From Paenibacillus sp. RC67 (lineage in GTDB: Bacteria > Bacillota > Bacilli > Paenibacillales > NBRC-103111): a DNA stretch of 64,000 nucleotides. The stretch is taken from assembly GCF_030020805.1 (NCBI RefSeq), contig NZ_CP125098.1, forward strand, positions 5,541,501 to 5,605,500. The letters run 5' to 3'. The notes under the pieces were generated by a model. The model saw only the letters and a program-made list of their open reading frames with translations. It was not told the DNA's origin and ran no database searches. A program made the position numbers and the translations under genes. Positions 1 through 8,880 of the stretch are shown here, piece by piece (within the stretch, counting starts at the first letter, position 1; the number at the start of each line of letters is the position of its first letter).

Positions 1-1
1 T

Positions 2-964
2 GTGGACAGCTGCGGTATCCTGCTTGCGCTTGCCTACCCTGACCGGATCGGTCAGCGTAGACCGAACGGCCGCTACTTGCTGCAAAATGGTCGTGGAGCT
101 GCATTTAATGACATGCAGCCGTTGGCTAGCTCTCCTTACTTGGTCGCAGCGGAACTGGATGATCAAGGCGCAGAAAGCCGCATCCATCTGGCAGCACCTG
201 TAGAGCTAAACGATTTGGAAAAGTATATGATAGATCAGCTTGAGGAAGAAACCTGGGTTGGCTGGGACTCCTCTGTTCAGGCTGTACGTGCTAGAAAGCG
301 CCAGCGCCTGGGAGCCTTGGTCTTGAAGGATGTGCAAATCACTCAGCCTGATCCGGATGCAGCGCTCAACGCCTTGCTTGAGGGAATCTCCCTAGAAGGC
401 TTATCCATCCTGACGTGGACCAAAGCGGCAAGACAGCTGCAGCAGCGCATCTGTTTCATGCATCAGGTTGATCCTTCATGGCCAGACGCTTCGGAAGAAG
501 CATTAATTTCAACACTCGGCGAATGGCTCTCGCCTCACTTGTACAACCTGAAAAATCGCAGCGAGCTTGAAAGGCTTCATCTAGCCGATATACTGGAAGC
601 TTGGCTTACATGGGACCAACGCCGGGAGCTGGATACCTATGCTCCGACCCATATAGTCGTCCCTAGCGGCTCCCGTATACCAATAGATTATTCCGATCCG
701 TCATCACCGCTGCTTGCCGTTCGTCTTCAAGAGATGTTCGGTCTTACGCAAACGCCACTCATTGGGCGTGGCAGCGTTCCGCTCACGCTTCATTTACTCT
801 CACCTGCACGGCGGCCTGTGCAAGTGACTAAGGATTTGGCCAGCTTCTGGGCCAATGCGTATTTTGAGATCAAAAAAGATCTAAAAGGACGTTACCCAAA
901 GCATTATTGGCCTGACAATCCTCTGGAAGCCATGCCTACGAATCGTACACGCCCCCGGGTGTGA
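2..964 (+). CDS. hrpB: ATP-dependent helicase HrpB, C-terminal part (5' end outside window)
   Basis: This is the last ~320 residues of an HrpB-type DExH RNA helicase; the helicase core lies upstream of the window. The frame is open to the first bases, so the GTG at position 2 is internal rather than a start. The C-terminal stretch is the diagnostic part: a PLTLHLLSPARRP segment, then FWANAYFEIKKDLKGRYPKHYWP, a conserved block of the HrpB C-terminal domain, ending in a basic NRTRPR tail. HrpB proteins are usually 820-850 residues, so less than half is seen. The physiological role of HrpB in Firmicutes is poorly defined. A terminator hairpin follows the stop codon directly. Confidence 0.9.
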   Translation: MDSCGILLALAYPDRIGQRRPNGRYLLQNGRGAAFNDMQPLASSPYLVAAELDDQGAESRIHLAAPVELNDLEKYMIDQLEEETWVGWDSSVQAVRARKRQRLGALVLKDVQITQPDPDAALNALLEGISLEGLSILTWTKAARQLQQRICFMHQVDPSWPDASEEALISTLGEWLSPHLYNLKNRSELERLHLADILEAWLTWDQRRELDTYAPTHIVVPSGSRIPIDYSDPSSPLLAVRLQEMFGLTQTPLIGRGSVPLTLHLLSPARRPVQVTKDLASFWANAYFEIKKDLKGRYPKHYWPDNPLEAMPTNRTRPRV

Positions 965-986
965 CTCTATACTAATAGGAAGCGCC

Positions 987-1027
987 AAAAGACCCGGCAT
1001 GCTGTTAAGGCATAGACCGGGTCTTTA
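987..1027. terminator. Bidirectional terminator between hrpB and pckA
   Basis: A ten-base perfect stem, AAAGACCCGG (988-997) with CCGGGTCTTT (1017-1026), encloses an 18-19 base loop. It lies between the convergent 3' ends of hrpB and pckA. A-runs and T-runs flank it on both sides, so it could serve both genes. Confidence 0.8.
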
Positions 1028-1085
1028 TGCTGTTATAGAAGCTTCTTAAATAGTTGTACTAGCACCTATCGTTTACAATAACATA

Positions 1086-2666
1086 TCATTCAGGCTTGGG
1101 ACCTGCGTTACGGATAGCCTCCGAAACATCTCCTAACTTCTCGAAGTTTCGAATGAAACGGCCTGCGAGCTCCAGAGCTTTCATATCATAAGCTGCTGGA
1201 TCCTCCCAAGTCTTGCGAGGCTGAAGCACTTCGCTCGGAACACCTTCGACATGATCCGGAATGCCAACACCAAAGATCGGATCCGGTGTAAACTCAGCCT
1301 GCTCCAAGCTTCCGTTCAATGCTGCAGTAACCATGGCTCTTGTATAGGCCAAGTTCATTCTTTTGCCTACTCCGTAGCTGCCTCCAGACCACCCGGTATT
1401 TACGAGATACACTTTGGCTTGATGCTCATCAATCTTTTTGCCGAGCATTTCTGCATAAGCACTTGGGCGAAGCGGCAGGAACGGCGCCCCAAAGCAAGAA
1501 GAGAATGTTGCTTCAGGTTCTGTCACTCCACGCTCTGTACCTGCCAGCTTCGACGTATAGCCAGAAAGGAAATGATACATTGCTTGCTCCTTCGTCAGCT
1601 TGGAGATGGGAGGAAGCACTCCGAATGCATCCGCAGTTAAAAATACAATAACACCAGGATGTCCGGCAGTACCAGGAATGACAGCATTAGCGATGTATTC
1701 AACCGGGTATGCCGCACGTGTATTTTCCGTTAAGGAGTTATCCGAGTAATCAGCGACGCCGCTCTGAGGATCCAGAACGACATTTTCGAGTACCGTTCCT
1801 TTTTGAATAGCATCCCAAATTTGAGGCTCTTTCTCCTTGGTAAGTCCGATGCATTTGGCATAACAGCCGCCCTCGAAGTTGAATACGCCCCGGTCTGACC
1901 AACCATGCTCATCGTCACCGATCAAGCTGCGGTTAGGGTCCGCAGACAGTGTCGTTTTGCCTGTACCAGACAAGCCAAAGAACAAAGCCACATCTCCCTG
2001 CTCACCAACATTGGCTGAACAGTGCATAGGAAAAACTCCTTTGAAGGGAAGCAAGTAATTCAATATACTGAAAATCGATTTTTTCATCTCTCCGGCGTAC
2101 TCTGTACCGCCAATCAGTACGACCCGACGCTCGAAAGAAACGACGATGAACGTCTCCGAGTTCGTTCCGTCTTCAGCAGGCTCTGCTTTTAAGCCCGGCA
2201 TTGCTATAACCGTAAACTCAGGTTGATGAGCTGCCAGCTGCTCCTCCGTTGGACGAATGAACAATTGGCGAACAAACAGATTGTGCCAAGCACGCTCGTT
2301 AATCACACGGATCGGTAGTCGATATTCACTATCTGCCCCTGCAAAGCCATCGAAGACGAATAGCTCACGTTCTTTCATATAATCCAACGCCTTAGCGTAT
2401 AGCTTTTCAAAATGAACTTGTGACATCGGCTGGTTGACTGCGCCCCAAGCTACATGCTCCATAACCGACGGCTCTTCTACGATAAATTTATCCTTTGGCG
2501 AGCGCCCGGTATATTTGCCTGTAGTGGCCGCAAACGCACCCGTAGATGCAAGCTTCCCTTCCTTACGGCTTAGGGCATATTCAACCAATTGCTCAGCTGA
2601 ACCATTCCTATGTGTGTTTTCTTTCGCCAAAGCGAACGGATCAAGTGTAAGTTCATTTATTTTCAT
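1086..2666 (-). CDS. pckA: Phosphoenolpyruvate carboxykinase (ATP)
   Basis: Converts oxaloacetate plus ATP to phosphoenolpyruvate and CO2, the first committed step of gluconeogenesis, in the cytosol. The 526-residue length is normal for the ATP-dependent family. Visible motifs are the substrate-binding TGRSPKDKF near residue 52, the PEPCK-specific P-loop GLSGTGKTT (231-239) and the metal-binding DDEHGW (251-256). The ATG is preceded by AGAGAGGA at good spacing. The gene lies only 36 bases after the SR1P-like ORF, with no terminator between them, so it is most likely the third gene of a gap-SR1P-pckA operon. In Bacillus subtilis pckA and gapB are both repressed by CcpN, which fits this linkage. 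Confidence 0.97.
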   Translation of the reverse strand: MKINELTLDPFALAKENTHRNGSAEQLVEYALSRKEGKLASTGAFAATTGKYTGRSPKDKFIVEEPSVMEHVAWGAVNQPMSQVHFEKLYAKALDYMKERELFVFDGFAGADSEYRLPIRVINERAWHNLFVRQLFIRPTEEQLAAHQPEFTVIAMPGLKAEPAEDGTNSETFIVVSFERRVVLIGGTEYAGEMKKSIFSILNYLLPFKGVFPMHCSANVGEQGDVALFFGLSGTGKTTLSADPNRSLIGDDEHGWSDRGVFNFEGGCYAKCIGLTKEKEPQIWDAIQKGTVLENVVLDPQSGVADYSDNSLTENTRAAYPVEYIANAVIPGTAGHPGVIVFLTADAFGVLPPISKLTKEQAMYHFLSGYTSKLAGTERGVTEPEATFSSCFGAPFLPLRPSAYAEMLGKKIDEHQAKVYLVNTGWSGGSYGVGKRMNLAYTRAMVTAALNGSLEQAEFTPDPIFGVGIPDHVEGVPSEVLQPRKTWEDPAAYDMKALELAGRFIRNFEKLGDVSEAIRNAGPKPE

Positions 2667-2702
2667 TGGTTTTTGAATCCTCTCTCAGGTGAGTGTAATG
2701 GT

Positions 2703-2855
2703 TTATATCGATGCCGTTTTGGCAGACAATACTTCTTGTTTGTTGTTTTTTTCCTTGCATTGTGTATGATCGCATTGGCTATAATAAGTAATTACTTTTT
2801 CCGTATCTACTGTATCGATGATTTCTCCACAATGTTTGCATACAATGACCCCCAA
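2703..2855 (-). CDS. SR1P-like GapA-binding small protein (50 aa)
   Basis: A 50-residue Cys-rich protein starting at TTG (2855), two bases after the stop of the upstream gap gene, so translation is probably coupled. Key features are Cys6 and Cys9 (CKHC), a DTEKVITYY core, then Cys28 and Cys33. This follows the layout of the SR1P peptide of B. subtilis (IVC-x2-C, a DEKVT-LY core, then further Cys residues), which is made from the sRNA SR1, binds glyceraldehyde-3-phosphate dehydrogenase GapA and affects gapA mRNA. The open frame extends upstream into gap, but that extension has no family resemblance. The C-terminal 15 residues (KNNKQEVLSAKTASI) exceed the usual length. The identification rests on motif similarity recalled from memory; the gap-SR1P-pckA context supports it strongly. 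Confidence 0.75.
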   Translation of the reverse strand: MGVIVCKHCGEIIDTVDTEKVITYYSQCDHTQCKEKNNKQEVLSAKTASI

Positions 2856-2857
2856 CT

Positions 2858-3898
2858 CTAAAGAACCGCCATAGATGCTTCGCATGCTTCTCCCACCCTT
2901 TCGCCTACGGTTTGAGTTAATTCCACAACGCGACAAGCATAAGCCCACTCGTTGTCATACCATGCCAACACTTTAATTTGATCGCCGGATGCCATAACAG
3001 ATAAGCCATCAATAACTGCGGATTTCGAGCAGCCGACAAAGTCAACGGATACTAAAGGCTCTTCGGAGTAATCTACATAATGAGCAAAAGCTCCTTTAGC
3101 TGCGGATCGAAGTGATTCTCTTACTTCTTCCAGCTCAGCCGGGCGTTTAACTTGAACCGTTAAGTCAATTAACGAAACGTCCTGAGTAGGAACTCGAACC
3201 GAGAGACCTTCAATGTGAGGTGCCAAATGCGGAAGTACGTCTACCAAAGCTTTGCCTACTCCGGTTGTCGTTGGAACAATGGACTGCGTGCAGGCACGAG
3301 CTCTTCTTAAATCCTTGTGCGGATTGTCCAGATGATTCTGATCCGATGTTGAGGAATGGATCGTCGTCAACCAGCCGCTTTTCACTTGAAACGCATTGTC
3401 CAGAATAGCTAAGACAGGAGCGACACAATTGGTCGTGCAGGAAGCCGCCGACAAAATCGAATGTCGGGCTGGATCATAAGATTGATCATTAACTCCCATA
3501 ACAACAGTAAGATCCATTTGCTTTCCGGGTGCGGTTACGATGACTGATGATGCGCCAGCTCTCAAATGCTTCTGAGCGCCTTCACGATCATTGAATTTAC
3601 CCGTAGCATCGACAACAAGTTGAACGCCTAGCTGGGACCATGAAATATTGTCGGGATCACGCTCATAAACCACTTGAATCGGATGACCGTTAATAATCAA
3701 TACTCCATCCTGAATGGATATTTGCGCCCCCCATGTTCCATGCACCGTATCGTATTTCAATAAGTGTGCAACCGTTTCCACCGGATAAATACTATTAATA
3801 GCTTTTAAAATGATGGACGATTCCGGGCTAGAGCACATTCTTCTCACCAATAATCTGCCGATTCTTCCCATACCGCTAATGCCTACACCTGTTGTCAT
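2858..3898 (-). CDS. gapB: Glyceraldehyde-3-phosphate dehydrogenase, gluconeogenic GapB-like
   Basis: Interconverts glyceraldehyde 3-phosphate and 1,3-bisphosphoglycerate. At 346 residues it has normal length. Visible are the nucleotide-binding GMGRIGR (9-15), the active-site SAASCTTNC with catalytic Cys154, and the catalytic His181 in TTIHSSTSDQ. Segments such as ETVAHLLKYDTVHG and EEPLVSVDF resemble B. subtilis GapB more than the glycolytic GapA. Linkage to pckA also points to a gluconeogenic enzyme. The ATG follows GAGGGAGG. It is the first gene of the operon, with an AT-rich promoter region carrying a CcpN-box-like element 41-51 bases upstream. Assignment to the GapB branch is an inference from sequence and context. 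Confidence 0.9.
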   Translation of the reverse strand: MTTGVGISGMGRIGRLLVRRMCSSPESSIILKAINSIYPVETVAHLLKYDTVHGTWGAQISIQDGVLIINGHPIQVVYERDPDNISWSQLGVQLVVDATGKFNDREGAQKHLRAGASSVIVTAPGKQMDLTVVMGVNDQSYDPARHSILSAASCTTNCVAPVLAILDNAFQVKSGWLTTIHSSTSDQNHLDNPHKDLRRARACTQSIVPTTTGVGKALVDVLPHLAPHIEGLSVRVPTQDVSLIDLTVQVKRPAELEEVRESLRSAAKGAFAHYVDYSEEPLVSVDFVGCSKSAVIDGLSVMASGDQIKVLAWYDNEWAYACRVVELTQTVGERVGEACEASMAVL

Positions 3899-3938
3899 GT
3901 TCTGCCTCCCTCAGTTATTGTGCATCACTTATATATAT

Positions 3939-3949
3939 GGTATATCATA
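3939..3949 (-). promoter_or_regulatory. CcpN-box-like element upstream of gapB-like gene
   Basis: Minus strand TATGATATACC matches the CcpN recognition pattern TRTGHYATAYW (as I remember it) at 10 of 11 positions. It sits within 55 bases of the gap start, in the AT-rich stretch that must hold the promoter. CcpN represses gapB, pckA and sr1 in B. subtilis. Confidence 0.4.
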
Positions 3950-4031
3950 TTTGTATTTATGACGCAATATATAATCGATAAGATGTACTATAATGGGTGA
4001 AAAGTTTTGTTTATAGCGTCATAATCTTAAC

Positions 4032-4091
4032 AAAAAAACACCCTATACTACAAAACACGTAGGATTACGTAGTTTATAGTAAGAGTGTTTT
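4032..4091 (-). terminator. Terminator after the MFS gene
   Basis: A long, partly imperfect inverted repeat (AAAACAC...GTGTTTT outer arms, with inner arms around an ACGTA centre) is followed on the minus strand by a run of T. It lies just downstream of the MFS transporter stop. Confidence 0.7.
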
Positions 4092-4117
4092 CAGGTCTTC
4101 ATTGTAAATGTAAAGGA

Positions 4118-5313
4118 TTAAGACTTCGTGACAGGCTGACTCCGCTTGGCGCCTATAACGTACAAAGCATATAAAATCAAGAACAGGAGCATACTGACAG
4201 CAGAAACTCTATACATCCCCGCATAGCCCGTTCCTGCTGCGACAAAACCTAAGCAAACGGAGCCTATGGCAATTCCTAAATCGATAGAATTATAGAACAT
4301 TCCCGTCGCCACTGCACGTCTCTCAGGAGCGCTTCGCTGAATGGTCCATGCTTGCAGCGATGGCTGAAGCATTCCATATCCAATACCGTAGCAAAACGCG
4401 GATATGACGAGCAGCGTCATGCCTGATGCATAGGATAGCAGGATCAAACCCAGAGCTGTAAATAAAGCTCCTGGCGGCAGTACAGCTGCATGACCTTTTC
4501 GATCGAAGAGCTTACCCGAAAATGGCCGAATAATAAGAACCATCATAGCGTTAAACAAGAAGAACCAGCCCACATTGCCAAGCGAAACTTCTTTGCCGAA
4601 CAAGGCAATAAACGTAATAAGACCTCCATAAGTGACAGACAAGAGCAGATTCAAGCCACATGGGAATACAGCACCTTTCTCCCATATCCCGCTGCTTCCT
4701 CTAGTTTTAGTATGAGAAGAAGCTGCTGCTTCTTTTGCTGGAAAGCGAATGAAGGCTGCGAGTGGAAATACGATTACGGCTAGTACGGATGTAACCCCGA
4801 TAAGCGTATTAAAGCCATACGCATTCAACAGCCAAAGTCCAATAACCGGGGCGATGGACATCGACAAACTGGTCGATAAACCAAAATACCCCATGCCTTC
4901 CCCCATCCTATTTTTCGGAATAATTTCAGAAGCTAATGTACCGAATGCCGTTCCTGCAATAGCAAAACCAATCCCATACACGATTCGAAGTACAAGCAAG
5001 GATCCCAAGAAGTGCATAAAAGCGTATCCTGCAGTAGAAACTGCAAATATGATAAGCCCTATAAACATAAGGCGTCTTTCTCCCATGAGCGCAAACAGTC
5101 TAGCTGCAAATAAACGGGTGGCTATCGCCGATACCGCGAATAAGCTGATGACGAAGCTGATCATCGTGCCGCTGCTGCCAATGTGTTTGATACATGAGCT
5201 GGCAGTGAAGGAGTAATCATTTGAAGATTTAAATAGACGCATAAGTTACATAAGGTCAGAAAAATAAAATTCATCGTCCAGAGCCTGGACGACGAGGTTT
5301 GTGGTGGTTTCAT
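4118..5313 (-). pseudogene. MFS drug/sugar transporter with a frameshift near its N-terminus
   Basis: A major facilitator superfamily permease of about 398 residues, split by a frameshift. The N-terminal piece starts at ATG 5313 with MKPPQTSSS and contains the first transmembrane helix (FIFLTLCNLCVYLNLQM) and the usual TPSLPAHV. This frame then hits a TGA at about 5161. The rest continues in another frame from TMISFVISLFAVSAIATRLFA to the stop at 4118, with ~11 further helices and the MFS loop-2/3-like GERRLMFIG. Joining the two restores a normal MFS protein and needs one added base near 5161-5180. A shorter product could start at 5242 but would lack helix 1. The break could be a real mutation or a sequencing error. 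It lies 54 bases after marR and is probably co-transcribed with it. Confidence 0.75.
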
Positions 5314-5367
5314 TGTGTTGTAAATTCCCTTCCAGTCTTTCCATAGTTGTAGTAGCAAGTTGGCTAA

Positions 5368-5826
5368 TTATTTGCCTTGACCCTGGGAGTCATCATGAAG
5401 CTGCTCGGCTGTACGGCTGATTTGCAAAAGCAATTGCTTCAATAGTTCCTGTTGAGCAAATGGAATGTCGCTGGCAGCATCCTTCAGCGCTTGCAGCTCG
5501 ATCGGCACAAGCTTCTCCGCAAGCTCGATGCCAAGCGGCGTCGAATAAACGCAAAATGACCTGCGATCCTCTGCATTCATTTCTCTGCGGACATACCCTT
5601 TCCGCTCCAAAACGTCCAAAATTCGAGTTGTGGTAGGCGGATCTTTATCCGCACGGGCAGCAAGCTCCTTCTGACTAATCCCGTCATTGCCCTGCAATCG
5701 GCAAAGCACTGTCCACTGCTCCGGAGTAATGTTAAAGGGCTTAAATCGAATCAGCAGAAGCTGAAACATTCTTCGATATGCTTTTCCAAGCAAAAAGCCG
5801 AACGATCCATCCAAATCATAAAATTG
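5368..5826 (-). CDS. MarR family transcriptional regulator
   Basis: A ~152-residue MarR-type winged-helix repressor. The central part shows the family pattern: ITPEQWTVLCRLQGNDGISQKELA, the recognition helix segment PPTTTRILDVLERKGYV and the wing NAEDRRSFCVYST. I chose the TTG at 5826 because AAAGGA lies 8-9 bases upstream; the in-frame ATG at 5853 has no ribosome binding site and lies close to the palindrome TTGTTATAACAA. The gene precedes the MFS gene on the same strand, a typical repressor-transporter unit. It probably represses both genes through the palindrome. The effector is unknown. Confidence 0.88.
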   Translation of the reverse strand, partial: QFYDLDGSFGFLLGKAYRRMFQLLLIRFKPFNITPEQWTVLCRLQGNDGISQKELAARADKDPPTTTRILDVLERKGYVRREMNAEDRRSFCVYSTPLGIELAEKLVPIELQALKDAASDIPFAQQELLKQLLLQISRTAEQLHDDSQGQGK

Positions 5827-5859
5827 CAATTCAGCTCGTCCTTTCCATCTCATATTTAA

Positions 5860-5871
5860 TTGTTATAACAA
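5860..5871. promoter_or_regulatory. Perfect 12-bp palindrome upstream of marR
   Basis: TTGTTATAACAA is a perfect palindrome directly upstream of marR. Palindromes of this size and composition are typical MarR-family operators, so autoregulation is likely. Confidence 0.55.
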
Positions 5872-5913
5872 CAATATCACAAACAACTAAATGCTGCAAT
5901 TTTTATTTTGTAA

Positions 5914-5950
5914 CAAAAAAACCCGTACGCTTCCTTCGAAGCGGTACGGG
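5914..5950 (-). terminator. Terminator after the TIM-barrel isomerase
   Basis: CCCGTACcGCTTC / GAAGCGTACGGG hairpin with one bulged base, followed on the minus strand by TTTTTTTG. It lies 18 bases after the isomerase stop. Confidence 0.85.
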
Positions 5951-5967
5951 CACACGATCTAATACTT

Positions 5968-6738
5968 TTATAGGTCAATAAGACCTGTCTTTTGCAAGTT
6001 ATTAAAGCTGATGGTAAGACTCTCAAACGGATTCCGTCCGTAGCACTGATCCTGCTCGACAGCTCCCCATTCAACACCAATTTCATTGCAGGCTTTAAGG
6101 ATACGATTGAAGTTCATGTTACCTTCTCCAACCTCAGCAAAACGCTGCTCGCGATCACCAGTAACCGCCATATCCTTCAAGTGAACAACTTTCATTCGGC
6201 CATTCACCTTGCGAATCCAGTCAACCGGATCGGCACCGCCTGCTTGTACCCAATACACATCCAATTCGAAATCAAATGCTGACGGATCGGATTCTTCAAA
6301 TAAGATATCCATCCCTGTCCGACCATCAAATTTAGCAAATTCAAAGCTATGATTATGATAGATGAACGTTAATCCTGCCGCTTTCAGCTTTCTTCCGATT
6401 TCGGAAGCTTCTTTCGCGAAAGCCGCGTAGCCCTCAGCACTTGTCCGATACTCCTGTGGCAAACCGCCCAAGCCTACGTACTGGCAGCCCCAGATCTTAT
6501 GCTTCTGGATAACACTGTCGAGATTGTTCGCCAAATCCGGATAACCGATATGCGTCGCACAAATCGTCAACTGCTCTCGATCCGCCAATTCCTTCAACGC
6601 TTCATTGTCAATAGGTCCTACACCAGATACTTGTACAGCATTGTAACCGATTTGTTTTACTTTTTTCAGCGTTTCGGCAATATCTTCCGGTGTTTTCAAA
6701 AACTCTCTTAACGTATAGAGCTGTGCTGCAATTTTCAA
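5968..6738 (-). CDS. Sugar phosphate isomerase/epimerase (xylose isomerase-like TIM barrel)
   Basis: A 256-residue protein of the AP-endonuclease-2/xylose-isomerase-like TIM-barrel family, which includes IolE and many uncharacterised sugar epimerases. Barrel motifs are MKIAAQLYTLRE at strand 1, YHNHSFEF in the middle (metal-binding His and Glu region), FELDVYWVQAGG and VVHLKDM. The start is TTG 6738, with GGAG about ten bases upstream. It lies 95 bases after the GH36 gene on the same strand, with no terminator between, so the two are probably co-transcribed. The substrate cannot be told from sequence; a keto-sugar derived from the galactoside pathway is possible. Confidence 0.85.
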   Translation of the reverse strand: MKIAAQLYTLREFLKTPEDIAETLKKVKQIGYNAVQVSGVGPIDNEALKELADREQLTICATHIGYPDLANNLDSVIQKHKIWGCQYVGLGGLPQEYRTSAEGYAAFAKEASEIGRKLKAAGLTFIYHNHSFEFAKFDGRTGMDILFEESDPSAFDFELDVYWVQAGGADPVDWIRKVNGRMKVVHLKDMAVTGDREQRFAEVGEGNMNFNRILKACNEIGVEWGAVEQDQCYGRNPFESLTISFNNLQKTGLIDL

Positions 6739-6833
6739 TTAGGACATCTCCATTCATATAAAATGAGGATCTAGTAGTTCAACATCAATTTACCATATTC
6801 GCCTTCATTGTTCTACCATAACTTCCCTATTTC

Positions 6834-8627
6834 TTATATCTTTGGTGTTGATGGATAGAGTACAAGTACGCGCGCCGAATGCGGAGGCATATCCGTTAAG
6901 GTAAGCTGCTCTTGGTTAAGGCCAAGCTCTTCGCCCGTCCAGAAATCCTCTATGTGCCCCGCTTGATCTAATTGGACAGTCAGCGTTGAAGCCGTTTCCT
7001 GCCAGTTAAACAAGCACAGCAGCTGACGGTCATGTTCATTGACTCTGCCTACGCGGAAGCTGTCATCATCAAACCGAGCCGCTATATTGCGTGTAGTCAA
7101 TGCTTTTTTCACCATGTCCATATGGTTCGAAGACATAGAAGACATATCGTCGCCAGACAGTACCATACCCCCGGAAGCCACGATATATGCCGCATGGAAG
7201 GTAAACTCATCCGGTGTAATGGAGGATAACCCTCGACGCACGGTTCCATCAGGATCCACGAGCTTAATATTGCGATTCTCAAGCACCAGGCAGTCTGGAT
7301 CGTTAACCCACAGACGATTATGCTGCCAGTTGCGGGAGAAGCCTTCAGCCGCTAGCAAAGCAAATACAGGCCATTTCCGAGCAATATCGCCTGTTACACG
7401 CATCCCGTGAACTGTTCCAAGCGACGGCCACATAGGAGCGTTACAGCCTAACAAGAAGCTGTCTTGTCCAGCACCCTCCAATACAGCCTCCATACCCATC
7501 CGATAGGCTTCTACTTTCGTTGCCTCCGGAATATAGCGGCGTCCACCCGGCAGAGCGCCCCACATGTTCGCATCCAGCTTAAAGTAATGGCATCCCCACT
7601 CTTCGCGCATGGTCCTGAACACATGGCGCAGATAATCACGCGCTTCCGGATGCGTGCCGTCGAGCATGTACCAAGGTCCTTCGCGCCAGCCGCCGAACGA
7701 TATTTTGTTCGAAGCAAGCGGTTGTCCATGCTCATCTTGAATGAACCAATTCGGATGCTCCTGGAACAATGCCGATTCCTGCTGGGCGATAAATGGTGCT
7801 ACCCAGATAGCAGGTTCAAAGCCTTCGGATTTGATCTGCTTGCACAGCTTCTCCATATCGGTGAACGATTTGCCTGGAACAAGCCAATCGCCCATATAAG
7901 CTTGATATCCATCGTCGATTTGAATATATCTTAATTGAGGCGCTTGCTCGCCTATCGCGCGTAAGTTATCGAATATATTTTGCTCAGTCACTTCGGGTCC
8001 GAAGCAGTACCAGGAGCACCAGCCGTTAGGCGCGTTTGGTGTCTCAAGTCTAGGATGGTGAGACTCCAGCTGTTTGCCGAATTGCTCCAGAAGTGCTTCT
8101 CGATCACTTCCTTCGAAGATAGCGAAGCTTTCCAGCTCCCAGCTTTGTCCTGGTTCGATGACCAGCTGTTCTCCGTCCAGCACGACCTCATAATGACCAT
8201 CGCCCAATCGGATTTCTCCTGTATAACAGCTGCAGGAAGTAAAGCCCATCAGCATATAGCTCGATGTATCCGGCGATAGCAGCACAAAGTTATAGGCAGT
8301 GAAGAAGCCTTCCGTAGCAGGAAGCTTGTAATGCTTACGATCGTCGAACTTCCCAATAAGACCCGGTTGCCCGATGGTCCCTCCATATTGGGACAGCATA
8401 CTGTAGCCTTCGCCGTAAAACTTAGTTTTATTTGTATAAGGCCACTCTCCTTTAAACAGCACCATTTCTTTGACAGATACAGGTGCATCGCCTTCATTGA
8501 CAAGGCGGAACGTGGCGGTAGAGCCATCCCATACCGTGATAATGCGGGCTTGGTCGCTAATATTGCCATTGGTCTCTCTTACAAAGGAAGAGGCTCTTTG
8601 AATAAAGTACGTATGAGTAGAAATCAT
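6834..8627 (-). CDS. GH36-type alpha-galactosidase (short form)
   Basis: A clan GH-D glycosidase of ~597 residues, probably an exo-alpha-galactosidase or related raffinose-family enzyme. Positions from the chosen start: GWCSWYCFG near 202, the substrate-binding YIQIDDGYQ near 234, the nucleophile Asp352 in YFKLDANMWG and the probable acid/base Asp414 in RVTGDIARKW. There is no signal peptide, so it acts in the cytosol on imported oligosaccharides. I chose ATG 8627 (GGAG upstream) over the GTG at 8639. It differs in architecture from the 735-residue GH36 at 10863-13070, so the two are not recent duplicates. The divergent AraC gene at 8881 is its likely regulator. Exact linkage specificity is uncertain. 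Confidence 0.85.
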   Translation of the reverse strand: MISTHTYFIQRASSFVRETNGNISDQARIITVWDGSTATFRLVNEGDAPVSVKEMVLFKGEWPYTNKTKFYGEGYSMLSQYGGTIGQPGLIGKFDDRKHYKLPATEGFFTAYNFVLLSPDTSSYMLMGFTSCSCYTGEIRLGDGHYEVVLDGEQLVIEPGQSWELESFAIFEGSDREALLEQFGKQLESHHPRLETPNAPNGWCSWYCFGPEVTEQNIFDNLRAIGEQAPQLRYIQIDDGYQAYMGDWLVPGKSFTDMEKLCKQIKSEGFEPAIWVAPFIAQQESALFQEHPNWFIQDEHGQPLASNKISFGGWREGPWYMLDGTHPEARDYLRHVFRTMREEWGCHYFKLDANMWGALPGGRRYIPEATKVEAYRMGMEAVLEGAGQDSFLLGCNAPMWPSLGTVHGMRVTGDIARKWPVFALLAAEGFSRNWQHNRLWVNDPDCLVLENRNIKLVDPDGTVRRGLSSITPDEFTFHAAYIVASGGMVLSGDDMSSMSSNHMDMVKKALTTRNIAARFDDDSFRVGRVNEHDRQLLCLFNWQETASTLTVQLDQAGHIEDFWTGEELGLNQEQLTLTDMPPHSARVLVLYPSTPKI

Positions 8628-8880
8628 CGCCGTAAACACTCCATTGCTCTAATTTGTTGTTTTCTCTACTAGCTAAAGGTTCATTCCTTACTTCTTTTAC
8701 TCCAGAAGTATTAGTAAATATTATAGCAATGAAGACATAGCTTGCATTTACCCAAATGTCGACGATTTGCACGATTGTAGGATAAAATATTGTTATAGGT
8801 GTTGTTCCATGATAGCCTTGAGCTAGTCCATAGCACCATGCTGCCATGACATCAGCGTATCTTAAGCGAGGTGACTTCGT

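Noticed and set aside
2703..2948. 81-residue reading of the SR1P-like ORF starting inside gap
   Set aside because: The extra 31 residues are the out-of-frame 3' end of gap; the family-like part begins at TTG 2855.
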